DNA of 64,000 nt from Nothopassalora personata (GCA_033816765.1 CM066287.1:992001-1056000); one strand, 5' to 3'; positions 39,354 to 50,363 are shown, numbered from the stretch's first letter. Translations and numbers: made by a program. Notes: generated by a model not told the origin, from the letters alone.

Positions 39354-42300
39354 GTACCCCCCCTCTCAAAACTCGTCTCAGTCCTCTGAGCGTTCAGTCC
39401 ATTAACTCGCCTATCCATCGTCTTGTGCGGCCACTTATCACCCTTGCCTGTCGAACTCCATAATCGTGCAAACGTCCAATCGTCTTCAAGGTCGTCCTCC
39501 ATCTCTGTCACTACTGCTGCGGCTTGCGCATCAGACTCTGTTTGCTCATACTGCTGGCACGCCCAGGGCCTAAGCCCCTCTTCGGCGAACGCTCGCGTCT
39601 GATCCTTTTGACCAAGGTTGGGTATCAATGCAGGCTCTGCAGGGTTCGCTAGAACATCGGTACAACTGTCTGTTCTGTCGTAGAGCTGAGGGCGGCGGCT
39701 TGCACCGTGATCCTCAGTTGGGACGACGGACTTTCCTGTAACCTGATCATCGTAGCGGTGCGTAGTGAACATGCGCTGACCAGATTCTATCAGAGGCAAG
39801 GCTCGGCTAGGCTTATTTGTGGCGGTGTCTCTGTCGACCCTGATCGTGTTAAGTCCGAGCACCTCATTGACTGGAGACCAGTCAGATGGCGTTGCGAAGC
39901 CCTGAGGCGTGGGCAAATCCGGCCGGCTGTGGTGAAAGTCCGCAAGAGCGGCGGCTGCCCTCACAAACAGGTCCTCTGCAGGTTGCCAAGTCTCTCCGGC
40001 CTCCATATCCTGATAGCCAGTCCATCGCACCTTGTACCAAGTGTCCACCTTGCGCTTCTTTCCCTTCTTCACTTTGCCTGCGCGCTTCCGCGTGTACATG
40101 TCCAAGATCTTGTCCACCTCATATTCTGGTGCCGGGGCTGTGACTGTGACATCGGCGACTGCGTCAGCTGCAGTTGTGTCGGGTTCGATGGCCACTGGCG
40201 GCGGCGGTGCCAGGTGCTGTCCCTCGAGCGGTGGGAGATCGGGGTTGTCGGCTCGCTGTAACAGGGAGGTGTGGAAGCAATTATCGAGTCCGCTCAATGC
40301 ATCCGACAGGTTCAGCTTGTATGACAGCCTAGCGGGCATCACCTCCGTGATCTGGTACGGTCCTGCATATCTGCGGTCCAGCTTCTTGGATGGTCGAGTG
40401 GTGCGAATGTTCTTCGTGCTTAGATACACCCAGTCGCCAACCTTGTAGTCTGGTGGGATGCTTCGGTGCCTGTTTGCTGCTTCGGCTTGCAGCGCCTGTG
40501 ACATCCTCATGTTCTCTTGAAGATTGCGATGTAGCTCACAGATGCGTTTGGCGAAGGCTTCGGCTGACTTGCTGTCGAGTCGCTGAAGGGTTGTCATGTG
40601 TCGGTCCTTGCCTGCTTGCAAATCGATACGCTCGGTGAACTCTGGGTTATATCCAACATTGGCGTAGAACGGTGACACTCCAGTGGTCTCCGACACTCGG
40701 TTGTTAATAGCGAACTGCGCTAAGCACAGCCAGTCGGCCCAGTCGCTCTGTGCCTCATTCGTGAAGGTGCGTAAGTACTGTTCCATCTCTTGGTTAGTGC
40801 GTTCTGATTGCCCATCCGTTTCAGGGTGGTAGGAGGAACTCAGCTTCCTGCTGATGCGCAGCATCTTGCATAGGCGCTTCCAGAAAGTGGCGATGAACTG
40901 CTTTCCGCGATCAGACGTGATGGTTTCTGGGAGGCCATGCCGGGTGAACACGTGCTTTAAGAAAAGTCGCGCCGCGTTCTGCGCTGTCATCGCGCCGATG
41001 GGTATCAGTTCCACTTCCTTAGTGAGTCTGTCGGTGACTGTCATAACATTGGTGTAAGTCATGCCGTCGAGTTCGCTTGGTGGCAGGTCAACCACAAAGT
41101 CAACTGCGATGTGTTGCCAAGGTCGTTCTGGCACCGAAAGTGGGTGCAGTAATCCAGGTGGCTGGGTATGCACAGATTTCGTCGTGCGGCACCTGCGGCA
41201 ATTCGCGTTGTATCTGCGCACAGATCTAGCCAAACCAGGCCAGTAGAATTCACGTGCAACGAGCTCGTAGGTGCGGGCTCTGCCTGGGTGACCGGCCGCT
41301 GGGGTGTCATGGTTCATCTTGACTATCCGAGTGCGGAGCTTCTGGTCCTCTGGCACCCATAGACTCCAGTCATTATACTGGTTACGGACGTACAGCAGGT
41401 CCCCTTCGACCTTGCAGTGTACTGGATGCACCTTCGCTTTCTGAAGGAGTGCTGGGGTCTCGCCCTTCTGCAGGGCTCTGATAGCTGACTTCAGGTCTGC
41501 ATCCGCGGCATAAGCCATTGTCATTCTGTACTCGAGTTCGGCTTCCTGTTCCGTCTCGGATGCTGTCTGCGTCTGCGTGGACGGTATGAATTCGGTGGCC
41601 TCCGGGTTCAGGGCTTCCTCAATTGGTGCGGTAGGTGTGTTCTCAACAGGTGCAACATCCTCAGCCGCATCTTCGACAGTTGCGCGCATCGAGTCGATCT
41701 TAAGAAATCGCTCAGGCGGCAGCAACGTCTGATGCTGATGCTGATTTCGCGGATCGTCCACCCCCTGCGGAAGGTCCTGGCTGCGTCTCGTGAGGCTGTC
41801 AGGCTTTGTGCCTTGGACACCTGGTCGATAGACAATACGGAAGTTGAACTGGGACAGGAATTCGGCCCAACGTGCCTGGCGCCGATTCAGCTGCTTAGTG
41901 GTCATAAAGTACTCCAAGTTCTTGTGATCCGTGAACACCTTCACGGGTTCGATGGTGTCATCATCCGCCTCGCAGGCCAACTCCGGGCGCCATTCCTCGA
42001 AGGCCTTAATAATCGCTAGAAGCTCCTTGTCATAAATCTCATAGTTGCATTCCTGCGGGCTCAGCTTCTTTGAATAGAATGCTACAGGGTGAAGCACGCC
42101 TTCCTCGTCGTACTGAGAAAGCACTCCGGCGTTCACGAAATCTGATGAGTCCGTTTCGACTACTGTTTGCCTACCGGGCACATAGTGTGCGAGCATACCG
42201 GCTTTGCTGAATGCTGCCTTCAGAGCGTCAAATGCTGCTTGGCATGCTGGTGTCCAGTCAACCCTGCGATTCTTGTGATTACTAGGTCCATTTGACTTGG

Positions 42301-44080
42301 TCAATTCGGTCAGCGGCGCTGCGAGGCGTGAGAAGGCCTCGATGAACCGTCTGTAAAAGTTGGCGAATCCGAGGAACGCCTGCACATCCTTGAGGTTGGA
42401 AGGTGCTTCCCATGACTGGATACATTCAAGCTTCTCTGGGTCCATTTCGATGCCATCTGGGGTGATAATAAGTCCCAGGTACTTAACTCGCTGCTGGTGG
42501 AACTCGCACTTGTCGATGTCGACCGTCAGTCCGGCATCCCTCAATTTTGCTAGTACCTTGCGCACATGTTCGATGTGCTCCTCCAGTGTGTCGCTAAAAA
42601 TTAAAACGTCGTCCAGGTACGCGGAGACGAAGTCATCCAGGTGTTCTTGTAACACGCTGTTAATGTATGACTGAAACGACGCAGGGCCATTGCATAGGCC
42701 GAATGGTAACACAAGACATTCGTACACCCCATATCGTGTAGCGAATGCTGTAAGCCATTCGTGCCCTTCTGCAATGCGAAGCTTGTTGAAGGCTGCGACG
42801 ATGTCCAGCTTCGTGAAGTACCTCTTGCCGTGCATGCGGTTCAGTGTCTCTTGGATTAGCGGTATAGGGTACCTGTTCTTGATAGTGATCGCATTGAGTC
42901 CTCGGTAGTCGATGCACACGCGCAGTCCACCGCCTGGCTTTCTGACTACCAGTACTGGTGCCGGCGATTGGCTCGTCTTCTGTCCTGCTGGCCGGACTTT
43001 GCCTTGTTGCTCCTGTTCGGTGACCCACTTCTTGACTGCTTCATTCTCCTGAGGCGCCAGTCCGTAGGGCTTACGGTATGGCGGTTCTTGGGGCCCATCA
43101 GGCTTGATGTGAATTTCGTGGTCGATTCCAGGTCTGTGAGGAGGAAGTCCTTCATGGTCTTTCGCTGAGAATGCATCTACGAGATCATGGTATTCTGGTG
43201 GGAGCTTCTCCTTCGGGTTATGGTTGAACTCCTTGTTCAGGAACTGATCCAAGTCATCAGCTGCCATTGCGCTCAGCTTGATCTCACCATCGCCTTCTTC
43301 GTCCTCTTTGCCGGTAGATAGTATGTAGAAACATTCAGCGCCAGGTCGGTGCGCGTACATCTCGAAGGCGCGCTGCGTGACGCCTATACACTCGACTTCC
43401 TCATCATCGTCGTACAGGCCCATCGAGGATAGGTTCAGTTCTGCTTCTGCCCCTCCTGCCGTGAAGCTGCGATCATCGGTGAAGGGCTCTGGTCCATATT
43501 TCATTGCTTCCTTACGTTGTCGGTGTCGATGGTTCAGGGACTGGACTGTTGTCGATGTCTTGTTCTTAAGACAGTGACCAAAGCAGTAGTCTGATCTGAG
43601 TGCCACTTCACCGGTCTCCCAGAAGATGTTTGGGTTGTGCGTGCTCAGCCACGGCAGGCCCAGGACGATGTCGTATTCGAGGTCGGTTATGTAGCATAGC
43701 ATTTGCTCGTGATGACCGTCGATATCAACATCGACGAGGGCTACGTGCGTGATGCGACGTGCAGCAGCCTTACCATCCCCAAGGGTCAGGTTCTTGTTGC
43801 GCACAAGGGGTATCAAGGGTATTCTGTGTTTGCGTGTGAACTTCCAGTCGAGAAAGAGAGAGGTGGAAGCAGAGTCTACAAGGCCTCGTGCCTTCCCATG
43901 CTGTATCATTACTGGGAGTACTATGTGAGGGTGTACATCTGGTTGCTGCGGCTCCAATGCGCAGGCCGATATCTTCAGCTCCTCACCATAGTCTGTATCC
44001 GTGTCTTGCTCTTGCACTCTGTGTCTCTCAATCTCATGCTCTTTCTGTCCTTGGTTGTTCGGTTGACCACTGTCTGCCAC
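39278..44080 (-). CDS. pol: Gypsy B Pol polyprotein (PR-RT-RNase H-IN-chromodomain)
   Basis: 1600 open codons in the -1 frame of gag; the first codon at 44080 is GTG and probably not used, since ribosomes would enter by slipping at 44107-44101. Protease near residue 70 reads LVDSAST, with Ala where D-S/T-G has Gly. RT about 340-540 with YLDDVLIFS near 488. RNase H about 610-730 (DSSDFVNAGVLSQ, FTDHKNLEYF). Integrase HHCC near 930-965, core D in VDFVVDLP near 997, then SDRGKQF and HPETDGQSER. Chromodomain near 1317-1385. The last 190 residues are polar, include an acidic patch and TMDRR, and cross the polypurine tract into the LTR. Confidence 0.9.
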   Translation of the reverse strand: MADSGQPNNQGQKEHEIERHRVQEQDTDTDYGEELKISACALEPQQPDVHPHIVLPVMIQHGKARGLVDSASTSLFLDWKFTRKHRIPLIPLVRNKNLTLGDGKAAARRITHVALVDVDIDGHHEQMLCYITDLEYDIVLGLPWLSTHNPNIFWETGEVALRSDYCFGHCLKNKTSTTVQSLNHRHRQRKEAMKYGPEPFTDDRSFTAGGAEAELNLSSMGLYDDDEEVECIGVTQRAFEMYAHRPGAECFYILSTGKEDEEGDGEIKLSAMAADDLDQFLNKEFNHNPKEKLPPEYHDLVDAFSAKDHEGLPPHRPGIDHEIHIKPDGPQEPPYRKPYGLAPQENEAVKKWVTEQEQQGKVRPAGQKTSQSPAPVLVVRKPGGGLRVCIDYRGLNAITIKNRYPIPLIQETLNRMHGKRYFTKLDIVAAFNKLRIAEGHEWLTAFATRYGVYECLVLPFGLCNGPASFQSYINSVLQEHLDDFVSAYLDDVLIFSDTLEEHIEHVRKVLAKLRDAGLTVDIDKCEFHQQRVKYLGLIITPDGIEMDPEKLECIQSWEAPSNLKDVQAFLGFANFYRRFIEAFSRLAAPLTELTKSNGPSNHKNRRVDWTPACQAAFDALKAAFSKAGMLAHYVPGRQTVVETDSSDFVNAGVLSQYDEEGVLHPVAFYSKKLSPQECNYEIYDKELLAIIKAFEEWRPELACEADDDTIEPVKVFTDHKNLEYFMTTKQLNRRQARWAEFLSQFNFRIVYRPGVQGTKPDSLTRRSQDLPQGVDDPRNQHQHQTLLPPERFLKIDSMRATVEDAAEDVAPVENTPTAPIEEALNPEATEFIPSTQTQTASETEQEAELEYRMTMAYAADADLKSAIRALQKGETPALLQKAKVHPVHCKVEGDLLYVRNQYNDWSLWVPEDQKLRTRIVKMNHDTPAAGHPGRARTYELVAREFYWPGLARSVRRYNANCRRCRTTKSVHTQPPGLLHPLSVPERPWQHIAVDFVVDLPPSELDGMTYTNVMTVTDRLTKEVELIPIGAMTAQNAARLFLKHVFTRHGLPETITSDRGKQFIATFWKRLCKMLRISRKLSSSYHPETDGQSERTNQEMEQYLRTFTNEAQSDWADWLCLAQFAINNRVSETTGVSPFYANVGYNPEFTERIDLQAGKDRHMTTLQRLDSKSAEAFAKRICELHRNLQENMRMSQALQAEAANRHRSIPPDYKVGDWVYLSTKNIRTTRPSKKLDRRYAGPYQITEVMPARLSYKLNLSDALSGLDNCFHTSLLQRADNPDLPPLEGQHLAPPPPVAIEPDTTAADAVADVTVTAPAPEYEVDKILDMYTRKRAGKVKKGKKRKVDTWYKVRWTGYQDMEAGETWQPAEDLFVRAAAALADFHHSRPDLPTPQGFATPSDWSPVNEVLGLNTIRVDRDTATNKPSRALPLIESGQRMFTTHRYDDQVTGKSVVPTEDHGASRRPQLYDRTDSCTDVLANPAEPALIPNLGQKDQTRAFAEEGLRPWACQQYEQTESDAQAAAVVTEMEDDLEDDWTFARLWSSTGKGDKWPHKTMDRRVNGLNAQRTETSFERGGTVTGSPRPFTDDASSRRNLGPSASG

Positions 44081-44107
44081 GCTTAGGCAGTGGCCTCGCC
44101 ATTTCCC
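44067..44107 (-). promoter_or_regulatory. -1 ribosomal frameshift signal of gypsy B
   Basis: Minus-strand G-GGA-AAT at 44107-44101, with GGA and AAT being gag codons six codons before the gag TAA (44085-44083). A 7-nt spacer, then CCACT-GCC pairing with GGC-AGAC-AGTGG (5 bp, 4-nt bulge, 3 bp; loop TAAGCGT). The stop codon lies in the loop. Confidence 0.8.
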
Positions 44108-46116
44108 TGCCCGGCGGCCAGGGAACTGAGGTTGGTGTTGCCTCCGTTGTTGTTACGCGGGCGCGGTGGGCGATAGTCGCCGTCGTAGCCATACATCGGG
44201 CACTCGGTATTGCTGGATAAGTGGGGTCCGGTGCGGCATCGGTAGCACTTGCCCTGCTTCTTCAATTCCTCGCGACCCTCATAGTTGAGCGGTGGGAGGT
44301 CCCGAAGGTGAGCTGGCAAGTCTTCCTTCTTCTTGGTGCCTACGTACTGTGGTGGGCGCTGAACGACGGCGCCGGCAGCACCAGCGGCTGCAGCTGCAGC
44401 TGTGTTGCCCTGGTTCTGGTTGCCGTTGCCGTTGCCGTTCTGGTTGCCTCCTCCATTGCCGCGTGGGCGGTTGTTGTTCTCTTGAGGGTACAGCTGCTCG
44501 GTCTCGTAGAACTGCTCGTCCAGTGCAGTGCACTCTTCGATCACGTCCTGCATGCTGTTCAGACGTCGGTCCACCTCGCGGTCTCCGAAGGTCTTGATGT
44601 AGTAGCGCTTGTTGAGGCGTGTGCGGAACAGCATCAACTCGGTCTCGTCACTCCAGTCAACCCATGCCCTCAGCTTGGAATAGCGTGCGAAGAATGGGAC
44701 GAAGTTCTCCTTCTGAGCCTGTTTGCAGGTAGTGATGTCCACTGCAGCCTTGGTGGCCTCGTTGCGGACGCCGTACTGTCGAGTCATCCAGTCCAACAGT
44801 TCTTCGCCAGTCATGAACTCGTTGAAAGCCTGGTGCCCGGGGATGGGGATGCGAGGCTTCACAGTCTTCTGCACCTCACCGTCCGTCCATCCATACAGGA
44901 AGCGTAGGGCGTCCTGTTCAGTGCGGAACGTCGCGACTGTCAACTTCAGCAGGATGCTTGTGTACCAGCTGTCATAAGTCGGGTCGTCATCGTTCTTGAA
45001 CTTCTTTGGGTCAGGCACACCCTTGCCGATCTTCATGCTGCGGTCGAGGGTGGGGTCGATGTTGATGAGACGCTCCGGCAGGTCCACGAGAGGTGTCTGC
45101 TGCGTGCGGTTGCTGCGACCACCGCCTGACCGCTGCGTGCCTTGTGTGCCTTGGCGCTCATCACGACGTGGTCGGTCATGGTCACGACCACGGCGATCCC
45201 TGTCCTTGTCTCCATTGCCATCGTCATCATCGTCTCCTCCGCCACCTCCTCCTGCTGCCGCCTCACGGTACCGACGCTGGAGCACCTCGAGTGAGGTCTC
45301 GCGGGGTGGTGGTGATCGTGGGCGTGAGCGTGGGCGCGAGCGCGAACGACGTCCTCGTGCCTGGTCCTCTGCTGCTTGCAGACGGACCTTCAGGTCATCA
45401 ACCTCAGCTTGTAATGCCTGGCTCTTCTTCTTCTCCGAGTCGGTGATATCGGCGAACTGCTGACATAGCTCGTTCGCATCCTTGTACTTCTTCTCGACAG
45501 CCTTGAGTTTGAGGGTGTCGGCGTTCTTATTCTTAAGGTCCTGGGCCATCTTCGCGAGGGCGGTCTGTTCGGTCTTGAGCATCCCGTGGATGCGATCGTA
45601 CTCGGCATACAGCGTACGGTACTGCTTGTTCTGAAGTGCATTGGCGCGTTGCATCACATCGAGTTGTTGGCTAGATATGATGGCAGTGTTGAATCCTCGT
45701 AGCACGAAATCGTGGACGGTCTTCGGGTGTTCCTTGGTCAGTGTGGCCAGGTCTTCGGCGGTGATGTTCTGGAAGTCGGCGGCAGCGATGTGTTCGGCTT
45801 CGTCGTGTGAAATGAAGACTGGTGTGTCCTCCTCTTCTCCCACCCTGGGCTCGAAGAGTTCTGTGAAATCAAGCTCACCGTTCTGCTCCCTGTCTTGTGC
45901 TTTGTTCCATGCCTTGTCCAGCTCTTGCTGAAGCGCGACACCGGTGTCAACTGTGACTCGCCGAGTGTCGTCTCCTTGTGTCTGACTGTCGAAACTGGAG
46001 AGGTCGGGGAAAAGAGAGGTGCGCTTGCCTTGTGTCTGTGACTGCTGGGAAGTCATGTTGTTTCCTTCAACGCGGCCTGTTGCTGAGGCCTTTGGTGCGT
46101 TGGTTTCCTTGGGCAT
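44083..46116 (-). CDS. gag: Gypsy B Gag
   Basis: 677 codons from ATG at 46116. N-terminal Gln/Thr/Ser-rich part, coiled coil about 160-260, an Arg/Ser/Pro-rich segment about 265-300 followed by Gly/Asp/Arg-rich repeats, gag core about 380-560 (YDSWYTSILLKL, W.DGEVQKTV), an Asn/Gly/Gln- and Ala-rich linker, and zinc knuckle C-x2-C-x4-H-x6-C near 627. The Arg/Ser and Asp/Arg stretches may add RNA binding. Ends at TAA inside the frameshift hairpin. Confidence 0.88.
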   Translation of the reverse strand: MPKETNAPKASATGRVEGNNMTSQQSQTQGKRTSLFPDLSSFDSQTQGDDTRRVTVDTGVALQQELDKAWNKAQDREQNGELDFTELFEPRVGEEEDTPVFISHDEAEHIAAADFQNITAEDLATLTKEHPKTVHDFVLRGFNTAIISSQQLDVMQRANALQNKQYRTLYAEYDRIHGMLKTEQTALAKMAQDLKNKNADTLKLKAVEKKYKDANELCQQFADITDSEKKKSQALQAEVDDLKVRLQAAEDQARGRRSRSRPRSRPRSPPPRETSLEVLQRRYREAAAGGGGGGDDDDDGNGDKDRDRRGRDHDRPRRDERQGTQGTQRSGGGRSNRTQQTPLVDLPERLINIDPTLDRSMKIGKGVPDPKKFKNDDDPTYDSWYTSILLKLTVATFRTEQDALRFLYGWTDGEVQKTVKPRIPIPGHQAFNEFMTGEELLDWMTRQYGVRNEATKAAVDITTCKQAQKENFVPFFARYSKLRAWVDWSDETELMLFRTRLNKRYYIKTFGDREVDRRLNSMQDVIEECTALDEQFYETEQLYPQENNNRPRGNGGGNQNGNGNGNQNQGNTAAAAAAGAAGAVVQRPPQYVGTKKKEDLPAHLRDLPPLNYEGREELKKQGKCYRCRTGPHLSSNTECPMYGYDGDYRPPRPRNNNGGNTNLSSLAAGQGNGEATA

Positions 46117-46274
46117 CTGTTGCTTAGTGCCTTACCGTGTTCCGTGTTCTGAATCCGTTTGCCTCTGTTGCGATGTTGCGAGTCGCGAGTTCTGTATCTA
46201 CGCCGTGCGCTGTTCTGTGAGTCTGTTCCTGTTGTTACGCGTCCCTTACCTGGATCCGCGATCTGGGTAGGGAG

Positions 46275-46285
46275 GTAGAACAAAC
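46275..46285 (-). promoter_or_regulatory. Gypsy B primer-binding site, probably self-priming
   Basis: The bases just inside the 5' LTR (minus GTTTGTTCTAC) do not begin TGG. The 9-mer TTGTTCTAC (46283-46275) is the complement of GTAGAACAA in the LTR (minus 46335-46327), with a TTTATCT TATA-like box further upstream. This is the Tf1-type layout, where the 5' end of the transcript folds back as primer. Confidence 0.55.
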
Positions 46286-46469
46286 TGTAAGGGCGCGCGT
46301 ACCATAGGGTCCGAATGAGATAGTTGTTGTTCTACGAAGCTACGAAAGAGGAGCGCGAGGCGCGGCGGATAGATAAAGCATCGCCAAGCCGCGCTAACCC
46401 GATGCGGGAGGTCCGAGGTTCCGCCGGGACGACGCATCGTCAGTGAAGGGTCGCGGGCTGCCCGTGACA
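46286..46469 (-). repeat. Gypsy B 5' LTR
   Basis: 184 bp, one mismatch to the 3' LTR (GCGGGAGG versus GCGGAAGG). Confidence 0.9.
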
Positions 46470-46474
46470 CTTAG

Positions 46475-46729
46475 CGTTCCTAAATACAAAGGAGACTCGT
46501 ATGCTATCCGATGTTAGGCGTCCGTCTATCCATTCGACCGGTCGCCTAGTCGTGTAGTCGTGTACGTCTATACGCTACTTCTACGGTCGTGTTCGACCAT
46601 GCACTAAGCGCGCGGTCGTGCACGTAACCCGAACGTAGGGTCCCTTCCTCTTCCTAGCGATTAGTTCTTATCTTCTAATTCTTCCTCCCTATACCTCGTC
46701 CTATACCGTCCTTTATCCGAACCGTAACA
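46475..46729 (-). repeat. Decayed gypsy C 3' LTR, part 2 (right of gypsy B)
   Basis: Continues part 1 with GCGTTCCTAAATACAAAGGAG and ends CCGTAACA at 46729, the complement of the LTR start TGTTACGG, next to a polypurine tract (plus CTATCCCCCTT). Confidence 0.75.
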
Positions 46730-46806
46730 CTATCCCCCTTCCTACTAAAACTCGTCCTCGAGTTTTCTTTCTTCTCCTATAAGTTCTTCGTTTCCTTATT
46801 AAACCT

Positions 46807-46930
46807 AGTTATGTAGCTTAGTAGTTAGAGCGTTAGGGTATAACCTATATGTTAATAAATTCTCCTTACCTTTAGGCGAAGGTTCGTTAAAGGTATCCTA
46901 AGGTCGTAGGTTCGATTCCTACTCTAGCTA
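46807..46930 (+). tRNA. tRNA-like gene or pseudogene with intron, anticodon unresolved
   Basis: D-arm GCTT/GAGC (46816-46831), anticodon stem TTAGG/CCTAA (46833-46837 with 46897-46901), variable loop GGTC, T-arm GTAGG-TTCGATT-CCTAC (46906-46922), acceptor AGTTATG/TCTAGCT (46807-46813 with 46923-46929; one mismatch, two G-U type pairs). A and B boxes are recognisable. An intron of about 52 bases sits after the anticodon. The GCTTAG D-arm fits RIP of GCTCAG. It lies between pol and the 3' LTR of the decayed gypsy C copy, antisense to it. The anticodon reads ATA in the simplest fold, so damage is likely. Confidence 0.45.
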
Positions 46931-49900
46931 CTTTCTAGTAGATTAGTCTCTAGCGCGGGGGTTAGTCTACTAGACCGTTTTTTATACTCCTAGAGCCTTT
47001 ACTAACAGTTTCGTAGGTTTCTTTCTAGTTCCTAGGTATTTTCTAATTCGTCGTATCCTCTCCATTTAACAAGGTATCGCTAACCTTTCCTATTTAGGAT
47101 TCTTTCGACTTCGAATTCGTTTTCTACTTCCGGCTCGAAATGGAAGCTCTCCTAGTAAGGTGTCTCGGCGTCTACTAGTTCTAGCTTAGAGATGTAGAAG
47201 ACTAGGTAGATTTTAGCGTCTAGTAGTAGTCGTAGTCAATAGTTAACTAGTCCTACGACTTTGTCGATTAAAAATGGTCCGACCTTAACGTAATCCAGTT
47301 TCTTAGTCTATCTTCTTATTCTTAAGTTTTTTATAAGGAGATAGACCTTATCCCCCTCTTTTAGTAGAGGTGCTATTTTTCTTATGTCTTACCGTTATCG
47401 AGACAGTTTTTATTATGTATCTTCGATCGCCTTATGCGCTTCCTTATATACTTCCTTAAGAGTATCCGTCGTTACGATTGCTCTTTCGGCCTATAGGTAG
47501 GATCTAGGTATTCCGAATAGGTTAGGGTCCTTTCTAAAGTTCGTATAGAATGGCGTCGTTAAAGTTGTCTCTAATTTATAGTTGTTTAGTGCAATCTGCG
47601 CTATTGGCAGTAATGAAACCTAGTTGTCTTATGCATAATTGATGTAGTATCGTAGGTATTGTTCTAGCGTTTAATTCATCCTTTCGGTTTATCCGTCTAT
47701 TTCTGGATAATATACTATTAATAGCTTATGTTTAATTCCGATCGTTCCTATAAGCGTCTTCTAGTAATTTAATGTAAATAGCTTATCTCTATCCGTTATA
47801 AACGCTTAAGGGAATCCGTAGTATCGGATAAGTCTATCTAGTACGAGGTGTCCGAGCTACTCTACATTATATGTCTCTAATGTAGGAATGAAGTGTACGT
47901 ATTTCGTAAGTCTATTAACTATAACTAGTATTATGTCGTATAGTTGTTTCGTAACTTAATCTTTTAACGGTAGGAGTTTCGTAATAAAGTCTATTATAAC
48001 TTCGTCCTATGGTTTCGTCGGTAGTGTCCTAAACTGTAGGTAACCGTATTTTGCGTGTCTCGTAGCCTTGTTTCGTTAGTAGTGTACGCATTGTCTAATG
48101 TAGCGTAACACCTTAAGTCTTATCTATAGGGATGAGAAACTACGTTATATTAGGTCCATTGTCTTTAAAGTTCTAGGGTGTCTATAAGTTAGTCCGTCGT
48201 AATGTTATCGTATGCATTCTTCTTCTCGATCCTTTAGTACCTAGTATTTTCCTTACGATATAGGGAATTGTTCGTCCCTATCGCCTAATATCCGTACGAT
48301 ATTGTTAAATTCTCTTATGTTAGCGCTAAGACTTCCTTCGAGGTTTGTCTTTAGTACTTTATGCTACACTAGTTCTTTTCCTTCTATATAGTCGCTTCTT
48401 CGGCTTAGCGCGTCGGCGCGGCCATTCTCTCGTCCTAGAGTATACTTAATTTCGAACTTATACTGTCCTAGTAGCTCCGACTAGCGGGCTTGCCTTCGGG
48501 TAAGTTCTTTCGTCGTCGTAAAGTACGTAAGATTCTTATAATTAGAAAGAATCGTTAACTTCGGTAGGCCCTCGACATATACTCTCTAATGTTGTATAGT
48601 AGCAACAATAGCTAGAAGCTCTTTATTATAGATGTCGTAGTTCTGTTCCGCTATAGTTATTTTTCGGGAGTAATAGGCTACTAGGTGTCTCTACCCGTCG
48701 TATGTCTATGTTAGACACGCGCCTATTGCTATATTAGACGTATCGGTCTCGATGTGAACTTCCTTACTACTATCGAATAGTCGAAGCGTAGGGGCTAAAG
48801 CGCATTATTCCTTAAGTTTCTTAAACGCTTCAATTTGTTCCTTTCCCCATTTCTAGGTAACGTCTTTTCTCGTAAGTATCGTTATTAGTGCCGCTGTCTT
48901 TACGTAGTCCTTAATGAATTTCCGGTTATAATTCGCTAGTCTAAGGAATGATTGTACGTCCTTAACTGTTTTTAGTTCTAGCTATTCTCTAATTGACTAT
49001 ATCTTCGTAGGGTCGATCGTTATCCCTATAGTACTAATAATAAAGCCTAAGAATTTAACTTCTTTCTTATAGAATTCGCATTTCTCTAGTACCGTCTTAA
49101 ATCCTAAACGCGTAAGTCGTTCGAATACGTCCTAGACTTACTTTACGTAATTCTAAAGGGATCCTTTCGTTTAGACTAATATATCGTCTATGTAAGCGAT
49201 AACGCATACATCGAGTAGGTCTCTAAGTGTCTCGTTAATAAGGTCCTAATAGGATGCGGGTGCATTAGTTAATCCTATTAGTATAACTAAGAATTTGTAA
49301 AGTCCGTATCTTATTCTAAAAGCGGTTTTCCATTCTTCTCCTTCTACTATCCGTATAGCGTAGAAGGCATCTCGTAGGTTAATCTTCGTGTACTAGTCTA
49401 ATCCGGTTAATCTATCTTATACTTCTTCGATGTTAGGTAGCGGGTATCGGTTCTTAATCGTAATCTTATTTAACTTCCTATAGTCTTATACGAGTCGTAA
49501 CTTCCCGTTTGCTTTTAGAACGAACATATATAGAGTTCCTACACTTAAGGTGGATCTTCTTATCTATCCTTTAGCTAGCTTCTCCTTTAGCTATTCTCGT
49601 AGGGTCTATAGCTCTTTCTTAGACATTTAATATAGGGGTCCCTATAGAGGCTCTTTCCCTAGCTGAATGTTTATCTTATAATCCTATAGTTAGTGTTTAG
49701 GTAAGGCATCCTTACCTCTTTCCTCTTTGAAGAGTCGCGACTACTTACGATACTCCTTAGGAATACTTAACTCTAAGATGTTAGTATCCTTCGATAGTGC
49801 GTTACTTCTATTACTACTAGTGACTTCGTAACCCGGCGGCCCTACGCTAGTGTCTGTCCCGGTCGAAGGTAGTTCTTCTATCCTTCTAGTCGGCGTAAGC

Positions 49901-50363
49901 TATATCCTATTTAGCTGTCTCTTTACCTTATCTACTAGCGAACGCTACCGCTACGTAGGCTAAATGTCGATAACGCAGTCGCATTCCCTAAATGTAAGTA
50001 CTCCTCTTCTCTAATCGATTACTAGATTATGCTTTCTTAACTAAGGCATACCTAGTACGATGTTATAACTAGCTATATTAGTAACATCTAAGATAATCTC
50101 CTCGTAGTACCGTTAGATAGTAAGTGGTAGCGGTATCGTCTCGCGCTCTATACTAGGTAAGGATAATCCGTCTGCCGCGATTAATTCATAACCCTCTTTC
50201 TTCTTATAGGTAGCGATCCTATGTCTTGTAACAAATAATTCGGAGGTAAAGTTCCCGCTCGCTCCGGAATCTATTATAGTATCTATCTTATACCCGTTAA
50301 CGATAATCTTAGTTCGAAATACTATTATCGTTAGTAATGCTTAAGCCTTTTCTATATTGCATA

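Larger units (their letters stand above)
39165..46474 (-). mobile_element. Gypsy B: intact young chromodomain-type LTR retrotransposon
   Basis: Element 39170-46469 (7300 bp). LTRs 39170-39353 and 46286-46469 differ at one base of 184. TSD CTTAG at 39165-39169 and 46470-46474. Gag and Pol frames are open, joined by a -1 frameshift signal. Inserted in the 3' LTR of a RIP-decayed gypsy C copy. Potentially active. Confidence 0.93.

Noticed and set aside
39707..40261. 184-codon plus-strand frame opposite gypsy B pol
   Set aside because: Shadow of the pol C-terminus; no motif and no start context. Not comparable to the antisense ORF of gypsy C, which lies outside pol.
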